The translations under genes were made by a program, and so were the position numbers. This document shows, in pieces, positions 23,985 to 31,167 of a stretch of 58,311 nt of DNA; position 1 is the first letter of the stretch, and each line of letters opens with the position of its first letter. Source of the DNA: DASWHK01 sp036398215. Lineage in GTDB: Bacteria > Acidobacteriota > UBA890. The notes below the pieces were generated by a model. The model ran no database searches and had not been told where the DNA came from. It saw only the letters and a list, made by a program, of their open reading frames with translations. The DNA is taken from contig DASWHK010000272.1 of NCBI GenBank assembly GCA_036398215.1, positions 1 to 58,311 of the forward strand. Reading direction: 5' to 3'.

Positions 23985-26128
23985 CGCACCGTCTGGGTGG
24001 TCCCCATCTGCATCGCCTTGACCTCCAGTACCTCCTCGCCCCAGCGCAACTGCAGGCCCAGAGGGTCGCGGATCTCGATCCCCTCGTCGTTGCGGAACAC
24101 GGCCGCCGGCTCGTTGCCCGCCAACACCGTGATCAGCCCCGAGACCGCATCGTGCTCGAGGTTGCCGCCCTGGGCGCTACCGGCCGGGTCCTCCAGCCGC
24201 GCCTGACCGATCACCTCGACCGAACGCCAGCCACCGTCCGCGAGCAGGTGCACCGTGATCGACGTGCCGCTGATGTAGCGCGGCGCGGCATCGAGCGTCG
24301 CCCCGCGGGTGAAGATCAACCGTGGTGGCGAGCCCTCGACGAGCATCAGCGGCGCGGTGAGCTCCACCATGCGCGGCTCGTCCGAGCTCGTCGCCTGCGG
24401 ATCGCTGATGATCGCCAGCACGTTTCCCTCGGCATGCAGCTCCCCGGATGCCGGCAGGAGCTTGATGCAGTCGGCCTGCAGCAGCTGCTGCCGCTGCATC
24501 ATCCGGGCGCTCTCGCAGAACGCCAGGCGGCCGTCGGGCGACACCTCCAACGACGCCGCCATGACGACGAGCTCCGTTCCCTCCCCGAACACCGGCTGAA
24601 CCATGCGGATGGTCTCGCCGCGCAGCCGCGCCTCGACCCCTCCGGATAGCCACACGCCGCCGTCAGCGCCGAGCACGATCTCTTCGGCATCGACGTCGTA
24701 GTCGGGAGAGCGCAGCCGCGGCCCGCCGGCGTCCGCCGCCTCCGAGACGCCCGGAGCCCGCGGCGGAGCCCCGCTCAGGTGCCAATCGCCCGTCTCCGGG
24801 CGGTAGCTGCCACGGCCGGCCTCGAGGCTGCGGCCGGCTTCCCGATAGGCCAGCCCGGCCGGCCATTCGGCGCTTTCGAGCCCCCCATCCCGGTACACGA
24901 ACGCGGCCCTCGGGCCGGAAAGCGCGACCTCCTCGCCGGCCCCGCCCAGCAGCTTGGCTTCCACCCCGCCTTCGGCGTCCAGCCGCTCGAGCTCCTCGCC
25001 GCCGAGGCGCAAGACGCCCGCGCCGATCTCTTGCAAGCCCCCGGCCTCGCCCACAGGAAAGAAATAGGCCTGGCCGCTGGCGCTCGCGGCTGCGGCCGCC
25101 CCGCGCGCCGTCACGAGCTCGATCACATCGCCCCGCAAGGTCCCGATCCCGGCCAGCTCGAAGCGCGGCCGCGGGCTGTCGGGGGCGGCGGTCGCCCGCA
25201 GCCCGGCCGGCTCCCGCGTCTCGCCCAGCTCGACGACGATCGAGTCGCCGCCCACGACGTGGTCCCCCGGCACCGCGGAGCCCAGCCAGAGGGCGCGCGC
25301 GTCTCCATGCGCCTCGATACGCTGCAACGCCGAGGCGTCCTCGTCCAATATCAGGACGATCTCGCGAGCGGTCAGCCGCGCCTCCGGAAGCTCGACCGAA
25401 GGGCCCCCGATCAACCTGAGCTCGTCGCTGCCGGCGGCGTGCAGCAGCTCCCCCGCCCGCCCGGCGAGGGCGGGGGTCGCCGCCTGGCCCCCCTCCTCGT
25501 CGACCCACAGCTTGACGCCCGCTGGCAGGTCAGGGCGAACGCTTTCCGGGTCGGCGACCGCCATCCGCGTCTCGCCGGTCTGCGGATCGTGCCGGAACTC
25601 CTTGGCCTCGACCAGCAGGCCGCCGACGCGCAGCAGGACCCCCTGGTCGGTAAACAGCCCCCCGTCGTCGCTGACCAGCAGGTCGGTCGTCAGCCCGATG
25701 CCCCCCGGTAGGCTGGCGCGGACATCTTCGCGAAAGCGAATCTCGGCGAACCGCTCGGCGACGCCGGCAGCGACGCGCTCGGTAACGTCCAGCCAGGCGC
25801 TGCGCACGTCCGTCGGCTCTGGCACCTCGGCGCCGGCGCCGGCGGCGCCGTGGATCTGCAGGTGGACGTCGGCGAACTGGCTCCGATTGTCGCCAAAGGC
25901 CACCCGCTCTCCGGCCTTGAGCTCGTAGCGGGTAATACCATTGTCGGTCCACGTGTATTGCAGATCGCTGGTCCGCGCCACCGCACCGGAGGCGCCATCG
26001 TCGCCACCCGGCGTCGGCGCCGGCGGCCCGCCCGGCTCCGACCGTCCCTTCCACGAGAGCACCACGAGGCCGACCACGCCGGCGGCGACGGCGACCATGG
26101 CGAGACGTAAGACGGCGCGGGCGCCCAT
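23975..26128 (-). CDS. Large LptC/LptA (OstA)-like LPS transport protein
   Basis: The 717 residues comprise an N-terminal membrane anchor (about 5-28, VAVAAGVVGLVVLSWKG) and an LptC-like periplasmic segment (from about 50, YTWTDNGITRYELKAGER). A long low-similarity middle with repeated beta-strand blocks follows, and then a C-terminal OstA/LptA-like region (about 530-700, with LQADCIKLLPASGELHAEGN). Periplasmic bridge proteins of this type carry LPS from LptFG to the outer membrane. It is several times longer than LptC (about 190) or LptA (about 180). The start at 26128 follows the OMP stop by 2 bp; a longer upstream reading would overlap that gene. Confidence 0.75.
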   Translation of the reverse strand: MGARAVLRLAMVAVAAGVVGLVVLSWKGRSEPGGPPAPTPGGDDGASGAVARTSDLQYTWTDNGITRYELKAGERVAFGDNRSQFADVHLQIHGAAGAGAEVPEPTDVRSAWLDVTERVAAGVAERFAEIRFREDVRASLPGGIGLTTDLLVSDDGGLFTDQGVLLRVGGLLVEAKEFRHDPQTGETRMAVADPESVRPDLPAGVKLWVDEEGGQAATPALAGRAGELLHAAGSDELRLIGGPSVELPEARLTAREIVLILDEDASALQRIEAHGDARALWLGSAVPGDHVVGGDSIVVELGETREPAGLRATAAPDSPRPRFELAGIGTLRGDVIELVTARGAAAAASASGQAYFFPVGEAGGLQEIGAGVLRLGGEELERLDAEGGVEAKLLGGAGEEVALSGPRAAFVYRDGGLESAEWPAGLAYREAGRSLEAGRGSYRPETGDWHLSGAPPRAPGVSEAADAGGPRLRSPDYDVDAEEIVLGADGGVWLSGGVEARLRGETIRMVQPVFGEGTELVVMAASLEVSPDGRLAFCESARMMQRQQLLQADCIKLLPASGELHAEGNVLAIISDPQATSSDEPRMVELTAPLMLVEGSPPRLIFTRGATLDAAPRYISGTSITVHLLADGGWRSVEVIGQARLEDPAGSAQGGNLEHDAVSGLITVLAGNEPAAVFRNDEGIEIRDPLGLQLRWGEEVLEVKAMQMGTTQTVRQR

Positions 26129-26130
26129 CC

Positions 26131-27225
26131 TCAAAACTCGGCGGCGAGCGCCCCTAGCCAACCGATCCCGTCTCGCTCGGGCGCCCAGCTGGCGGCGAGA
26201 TCGGCGCGGACGCTCTCGCCCCCCAGCCCGAGCCCGAAGGTGTAGAGCGGGCGGCGTTTGATCGCCTTGAGGTCGAACAGCAGGCCGCCGCGCAGCGCCA
26301 GGGCGGCGGCGCTCCACTCGATGCCCCCACCCAGCTCACGGCGCTCGCGGCCATCCACGACGAAGGTGTCGGTGCTGAGGTCGAGGTCCAGAGCCAACCT
26401 CAACGACGGATGCGGCAACAACACGCCGCCAACGCGAATCTGGCGCGGCAACCGGGTGAAGCCGGCAGGCGCGCTGGTCAGCTCGGGGGCGTTGACGTTC
26501 TTGACCACGGCGCCGAAGCGGAAGCGGGGCGAGGGAATGACCAGCAGCCCGACGTCGACGCTGAACAGCGTGTCCTCGCCGGCGACCGCGGCTCGCCGGG
26601 CGCTGCGCAGCAGCTCGGTGGCCGTCAGGTCGTCGGGCCCGATGGCCTGCAGGGGCGTCGTCGAGAGCCGCGTCTGGGCGCGCACGATCTTGGCGGTGCC
26701 GCCGATCACCACCCGCCCTTCGGCGAGAGGATGGGCGCCACTGAACTGCAGCTCGCGGGTGCGTAGCATCGCCGTGTCGATCTCGATACGTCCGTCGCGC
26801 AGCCGCGAGACCTCGTCGACGTAGTCGGTCTGCTGGAAGGCGCCTCCGAAGCGGGTGGTGACGATGTAGGCGCCGAGCAGCAGCTCGCCGGCCAGCCCGG
26901 CGCTGCGCGACGACAAGGTCAGTGCGGCGTCGCTCGCCGAAACCTCGGCGGGCAACCCGCGGCTGGCGCGCAGCGAATCGACCCAAGGGCCGCCTTCGAA
27001 CCGCAGGCTTCCGTAGGTCAGCGCCGCCTCGTTGCGGCCCGAAACCCACAGCCCGGCGGGATTCCACTGCAACGCTGCCCAGCCGTCGGCGACGGCGACG
27101 AAGCCACCCCCCATGGCCAGGGCCCGGGGGTCCGCCTTGGCCATCGCCTGCGCCAGCCCGGTGTCCGGTGCCAACGCCAGCAGCGCCGCGGTAAACGACA
27201 GGAGCGCGCGTCGAATCAGGGTCAC
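26131..27225 (-). CDS. Outer-membrane beta-barrel protein (PorV/TraF-like)
   Basis: The 364 residues begin with a signal peptide (LIRRALLSFTAALLALAPDTGLAQA), then the block DPRALAMGGGFVAVADGWAALQWNPAGL. This block is characteristic of PorV/UPF0164/TraF-type barrels (MGGAFVAvADDaaAlywNPAGL). Alternating hydrophobic strands continue to the end, which finishes with Phe as many outer-membrane proteins do. The GTG start at 27225 overlaps the DUF507 stop (GTGA) and leaves a clean signal peptide; a longer start would add unrelated residues. Its place between DUF507 and the Lpt-like gene suggests envelope biogenesis, but the cargo is unknown. Confidence 0.8.
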   Translation of the reverse strand: MTLIRRALLSFTAALLALAPDTGLAQAMAKADPRALAMGGGFVAVADGWAALQWNPAGLWVSGRNEAALTYGSLRFEGGPWVDSLRASRGLPAEVSASDAALTLSSRSAGLAGELLLGAYIVTTRFGGAFQQTDYVDEVSRLRDGRIEIDTAMLRTRELQFSGAHPLAEGRVVIGGTAKIVRAQTRLSTTPLQAIGPDDLTATELLRSARRAAVAGEDTLFSVDVGLLVIPSPRFRFGAVVKNVNAPELTSAPAGFTRLPRQIRVGGVLLPHPSLRLALDLDLSTDTFVVDGRERRELGGGIEWSAAALALRGGLLFDLKAIKRRPLYTFGLGLGGESVRADLAASWAPERDGIGWLGALAAEF

Positions 27226-27506
27226 TCCCGAGGAGGACGGTGCCTTTCGATCTCCTCTTGGTAGTACTGCCTGTAGAGGATCTCCCACTCCCGGCCTCCC
27301 TCGGGGAAATCTCGTCGTTGTGACGCGATCTTGCCGCGGACCAGCGAGTCGATCACCGCGTCGCGTTCGATCTCTTCGGCGATGATCTTGACGACCGCAA
27401 GCCGTACCTCGTTGACGTCCTTCTGCAGGTTGATGCGCTCGTCATCTACCATCGCGTCCACGACCAGCTTCGACAGACGGTTGACCTTCGCCCGCGAAAG
27501 CCGCAT
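27222..27506 (-). CDS. DUF507 family protein (second of a tandem pair)
   Basis: This 94-residue charged, mostly helical protein starts MRLSRAKVNRLSKLVVDAM and ends with the DUF507-type block EWEILYRQYYQEEI. It has no signal or membrane segment. DUF507 has no established function. It is a divergent paralogue of the gene before it; the ATG shares one base with the previous stop (TGATG), and its stop overlaps the start of the outer-membrane protein gene. Both are probably translated by re-initiation at fixed ratio. Confidence 0.85.
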   Translation of the reverse strand: MRLSRAKVNRLSKLVVDAMVDDERINLQKDVNEVRLAVVKIIAEEIERDAVIDSLVRGKIASQRRDFPEGGREWEILYRQYYQEEIERHRPPRE

Positions 27507-27784
27507 CAGAGGATGATGTCGCGCTCTTTTGCCAGGCGCGCCTTGATGACCTTGAACATCTCGTGGTACTCGACGTCGGCGCGGCGAATTCGATCCATGT
27601 GCTCGCGCATCAGCTCTCTCACCTCGTCGTTGAGGCGATCCTCGACGCGCAGCTCGTCGGCGATGACCTGCTGCACCATGCGCTCGACCTCGCCCGCTTC
27701 CTCGACGGCGAGAAACCCCCGCTTTGCCAGCCCACGCACGACGCGATTGGCGATGATGTCGATCTGCTCGTTGGTCAGGCGCAT
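27506..27784 (-). CDS. DUF507 family protein (first of a tandem pair)
   Basis: The 92 residues start MRLTNEQIDIIANRVVRGLA and contain the DUF507 pattern of helix, acidic linker and VRELMREHMDRI. It resembles the following paralogue in size and N-terminal motif (MRL...). It is cytoplasmic and of unknown function. It is separated from the GWxTD gene by 112 bp, which may hold a promoter for the DUF507-OMP-Lpt operon, though none is obvious. Confidence 0.85.
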   Translation of the reverse strand: MRLTNEQIDIIANRVVRGLAKRGFLAVEEAGEVERMVQQVIADELRVEDRLNDEVRELMREHMDRIRRADVEYHEMFKVIKARLAKERDIIL

Positions 27785-27896
27785 GGGGCAATCGAGCCGG
27801 GTGCACGAACGGCAGCAAAAAACGATGCTAGCATGGGTGGTTACACTCCAACAATCGGAGCGGCACGGGTGCCGCGTTGCTGCGAGGGTTGTCGCT

Positions 27897-29327
27897 TCAG
27901 CGGGCCACTCGAATCATCGCGCCGGCGGTTTCGAGGCCGCCGCCGAAATCAACGCGCAGGCGATACTCGCCAGCCGCCACCTCGGGCAGGCGCACCTCGA
28001 GCAGCAACGGCCCGGCGGGTCCGTCGAGCCAGCGGGCGCTCTCCAAGGCCAATTCATGGGTGCCCGAGACGGGGCTCTCGAGGGCCAGCGACAGCGCTTC
28101 GGTATCCGGCTCGAGGCCGCGAATCCAGACGCCCACGACGACCTCACCGCCGCGCTCGAAGACGAGCTCCACGGGCACCAGGATCGCCACCGCCCCCGGC
28201 TCGTCGTCGTCGAGCGATACGGCCAGCCGGCCGACGACAAGCGCCGCCGCCGGCCCGGCCTCGACCTCGACGGCCTCGCCCCAAACGGCCTCGCTGGCAG
28301 CCAGCGGGTGAAGGACCTTCAGCTCCACGTCGTAGCTCCCCGGTGCGGCGGCGACGCTCAACGCGGCCACCAGCGAGCCGTTGCCGACGGCGCCGAGCTG
28401 ATCCTGCGCGATCCGCACGCGCCACTCTTCCGCCGCACTGGCGGACTCCGTGGCGGATTGCGGGCGGACTTGCAGCGAAGCCTCCAGGCGAGCCACGAAC
28501 TCGTCGCCGGCGGGCTCGAAGAGCAGGTCCGCGAGGCTGACCTCGATCGGCACCGAAACCGTGCCGCCGGCGCCCAGCGGCGCCCACCGATCGATTGGAA
28601 CCTCAAGCGGAAGCGTGCCCTCGGAGATCGCCCGCACGAAGTGGCCAGCTGATGCCCGGGTCTCGAAGACCGCGGTCGGATCCTGGATCGTCTCCTCCAG
28701 CGCATAGCGGAAGGCCAGCTCGATGTTGCGATCCCACAGGCCCGAGGTATGGAAGCCGAAATCCCAGATCTCGTACTTGCCCAGCCGCGCCTCGACGAAA
28801 TACACGTCGAAGGTGCCGCCGCCGGTGGTGAAGCCGAGGTTCTTGGTGAAGGTGTTGTAGCTCCAGACCTCGAAATCGGGGCCGCTTCCGGCGTTGTAGA
28901 TCGACGCCCAGCTGCGCCGGCTCATCGCCATGGGCCGGCCGAGGATGCAGTAGACCCGGCCGCGGTCGGACTTCCAGCCGCGCGGAAAAATCCGAAACCG
29001 TTGGTTGGTCTCGGCGACCCGCTCGTAGAATTCCATCTTGTACCGGTTGTCCACCTCGCGGACGTCGGGGTCGCGCCGCTGCCAGAACCACTGGATGAAG
29101 GCGATCCGCTGCTCCGTGGTTTCCAGGCGGTCCCAGGTCTCCCGCTCGTCGGGCTGGACGATGTAGTCGACCGGGCCGCTCATCCAGTCGTCCACCTTGG
29201 CTTCGTAGTGGCGCAGGGCGGCGCCCGCCGTGGTCGGGTACTCGTCGTCCTGCGCCCCTGCGCCTGCAGCCAGGAGTGTAGCTCCGGCGAGGAGAAACGC
29301 TGCTCTTCGAAAGACCTCAGTCCGCAT
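27897..29327 (-). CDS. GWxTD-domain exported protein
   Basis: The 476 residues have a signal peptide (about 1-25, AAFLLAGATLLAAGAGA). The GWxTD domain (about 55-215) carries the family blocks QPDERETWDRLETTEQRIAF, FWQRRDPD and a GWKSDRGRVYCILGRP core, here GWKSD in place of GWxTD. A C-terminal beta-rich region of Ig-like or beta-sandwich character follows (about 235-476). GWxTD proteins occur mainly in Acidobacteriota and Bacteroidetes and have no firm function. An RNA hairpin (29346-29353 with 29364-29371) could form in its 5' leader. Confidence 0.88.
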   Translation of the reverse strand: MRTEVFRRAAFLLAGATLLAAGAGAQDDEYPTTAGAALRHYEAKVDDWMSGPVDYIVQPDERETWDRLETTEQRIAFIQWFWQRRDPDVREVDNRYKMEFYERVAETNQRFRIFPRGWKSDRGRVYCILGRPMAMSRRSWASIYNAGSGPDFEVWSYNTFTKNLGFTTGGGTFDVYFVEARLGKYEIWDFGFHTSGLWDRNIELAFRYALEETIQDPTAVFETRASAGHFVRAISEGTLPLEVPIDRWAPLGAGGTVSVPIEVSLADLLFEPAGDEFVARLEASLQVRPQSATESASAAEEWRVRIAQDQLGAVGNGSLVAALSVAAAPGSYDVELKVLHPLAASEAVWGEAVEVEAGPAAALVVGRLAVSLDDDEPGAVAILVPVELVFERGGEVVVGVWIRGLEPDTEALSLALESPVSGTHELALESARWLDGPAGPLLLEVRLPEVAAGEYRLRVDFGGGLETAGAMIRVAR

Positions 29328-29649
29328 GTCTCATCGCCCCTCTGCGCGGACGCGACGAGGCCTGCGTCCGCTGCGTTGCGCTTGCTCGGTCTGCTCGACG
29401 CTGCCGGCTTCCGGCATCCGTCCCTCGCGGTTCTCCGCGACCCGTCGCCGCGCATGAACTCCCCCTGATTCTACCTGGAGCCGCCGCCCACTGTAAGGAA
29501 TCCGGCTGGCCGCCTCGAGCCTCCTCAACGATGGCTCCGGCATCGCCTGTGTCGGCTCTCCTTGCCCTCACCCGCAAGGGCCACGCGCCAAACCCTTGGG
29601 AGTTTCACCACGGGCTGCTAGGCATCTCCCTACGCCGAAGGCTGGACCC
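29328..29649. other. Divergent intergenic region upstream of GWxTD and M20 genes
   Basis: This 322-bp stretch has no believable gene. It contains an 8-bp inverted repeat GCGGACGC/GCGTCCGC at 29346-29371, and the half-copy of the dispersed repeat at 29597-29621. I see no clear -35/-10 pair for either flanking gene. Confidence 0.6.
29597..29621. repeat. Dispersed CTAGCAG repeat, copy C (one arm)
   Basis: TGGGAGTTTCACCACGGGCT plus GCTAG matches the right arm of copy B at 22 of 24 positions. The opposite arm is missing or too diverged to see, so this looks like a solo end. It sits about 28 bp upstream of the M20 start codon. Confidence 0.65.
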
Positions 29650-31047
29650 ATGGAGAGGCCGGGTAGCAAGCTTGTCGTGGCCGCGGCCGCCGTGCTATCC
29701 AGCAAGCCCATGCTGGAGCTACCCGCAGCCCGGGCCGTGTTCGACGCCATCGCCACCCGCGATGAGGCGATCGTCGCTGCGCTCATCGAGCTGGTCGACA
29801 TCCCGAGCGTCGCCGCCGCACCGGCCCGCCTCGAGGAGGCGGCGGCCGCCGTCGGCCGCCAGGCCGCCGCCGCGGGGTTTGCCGTCGAGCTCTGGCCGAC
29901 CGCCGGCGCGCCGGTGGTATTTGCCGAGATCCCAGCCCCCGATGGCGCCCCGGTGCTGCTCTTCTACGGGCATTACGACGTCCAGCCGGCCGAGCCGCTC
30001 GAAGCCTGGCGGTCGCCGCCGTTCAACGCCACCGTCCGCGACGGGGCCGTGTACGGCCGCGGCGCCGGCGACAACAAGGGCCAATTGCTGGCCCACATCG
30101 AGGCGATGCGGGCGCTGCGGGCCGCCGGCGGCTGCCCGGTGGGCGTCAAGCTGCTGGTCGAGGGGGAAGAGGAGGTGGGAAGCCCGAACCTGGCCGCGAT
30201 CGTGCGGGAGAAGGCCAGCCGCCTGCAATGCGACGTCGCGATCACCGCCGATGGACCGTTTCACGCCGACGGGCGGCCGATGATCGTCTTCGGCGTCCGC
30301 GGGCTCGTATATCTCGAAGCGGTCGCCGAGGGCGCCGGCCGCGACCTGCACTCCGGGAGCCACGGCGGCTGGGCACCGGCACCGGCCCGGATGCTCATCC
30401 AGGCGCTGGCCGACCTCTGGGACGAGACCGGCGCGGTGACCGTGCCCGGCTTCTACGATGACGTGCGCCCGGCGACCGCTGCCGAGCTCGAGCTCGCCCG
30501 GCGGCTGCCGGCCCCGGGCGCGGCGGGCCGCGGCGCCGACGGCGACGGCTGGGTCACGCTGATGTTTCAGCCCAACCTGAACATCAGCGGGATCGCCGCC
30601 GGCTACGCCGGCGCCGGCATGCAGACCATCGTGCCGGCGCGGGCGACCGCCAAGCTCGACGTGCGGCTGGCGGCCGACCAGGATCCCGATCGGATCTACG
30701 GCCTGCTCCGCCGCCGCCTTGCCGCTGACGGCATCGAAGTGCGCCGCATCGCGGCGGTCCCGCCGTCGAGCACGCCGGTCGACAATCCCTTCACCGCGCC
30801 GGTGGCTCGCGCCCTCGAGGCCGCCACCGGCGAGCCACCGTGGCTGCAACCACGACTCGGCGGCACGACGCCCGACTTCGTGTTCACCCGGATCCTTGCC
30901 GTGCCCAGCTTGATCGTCCCCTATGGGCCCCCCGACATGCACCATCACGCTCCCAACGAGCGCCTGGCCCTGACCGCGCTGCGGCGCGGGGTTCGCTCCT
31001 CGGCAGCGATCTGCCTGGCCCTGGCCGAGAGTGGCACGGCCCGCTGA
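29650..31047 (+). CDS. M20-family metallopeptidase (dipeptidase type)
   Basis: This di-zinc exopeptidase has metal ligands and catalytic residues in FYGHYDVQP (His, Asp), GRGAGDNKGQ (Asp), EGEEEVGS (catalytic Glu plus ligand), ADGPF (Asp) and the last His in PPDMHHHAPNE. The dimerisation-domain His is in DLHSGSHGG. The start at 29650 is preceded by GAAGG eight bases upstream; the ATG at 29710 would fit homologues without the hydrophobic leader and is a real alternative. No clear export signal. Substrate is probably a small peptide. It converges on the transglutaminase-like gene. Confidence 0.93.
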   Translation: MERPGSKLVVAAAAVLSSKPMLELPAARAVFDAIATRDEAIVAALIELVDIPSVAAAPARLEEAAAAVGRQAAAAGFAVELWPTAGAPVVFAEIPAPDGAPVLLFYGHYDVQPAEPLEAWRSPPFNATVRDGAVYGRGAGDNKGQLLAHIEAMRALRAAGGCPVGVKLLVEGEEEVGSPNLAAIVREKASRLQCDVAITADGPFHADGRPMIVFGVRGLVYLEAVAEGAGRDLHSGSHGGWAPAPARMLIQALADLWDETGAVTVPGFYDDVRPATAAELELARRLPAPGAAGRGADGDGWVTLMFQPNLNISGIAAGYAGAGMQTIVPARATAKLDVRLAADQDPDRIYGLLRRRLAADGIEVRRIAAVPPSSTPVDNPFTAPVARALEAATGEPPWLQPRLGGTTPDFVFTRILAVPSLIVPYGPPDMHHHAPNERLALTALRRGVRSSAAICLALAESGTAR

Positions 31048-31063
31048 CCACGGTCTGCTCGTC

Positions 31064-31167
31064 GCGGGCGCCGAACCCATCAAACGATTCTCTTGGTTGT
31101 CTTCCGCTTGGTCGCCTTCTTCTTCGCGATTCACCCTCGTGGCGGGCACCGAACCCATCAAACGATT
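31064..31167. repeat. Two 26-bp direct repeats in a convergent spacer
   Basis: GCGGGCGCCGAACCCATCAA(ACGATT) at 31064-31089 recurs with one mismatch at 31142-31167, 78 bp apart. The second copy ends one base before the stop of the transglutaminase-like gene. The CCCATCA core recalls the inner part of the CTAGCAG repeats, but relation is uncertain. No typical terminator hairpin is seen between the two converging genes. Confidence 0.7.

Noticed and set aside
29719..31161. A 480-codon minus-strand frame opposite the M20 peptidase
   Set aside because: The plus strand carries all metal-binding motifs of M20; the minus frame has no family features.
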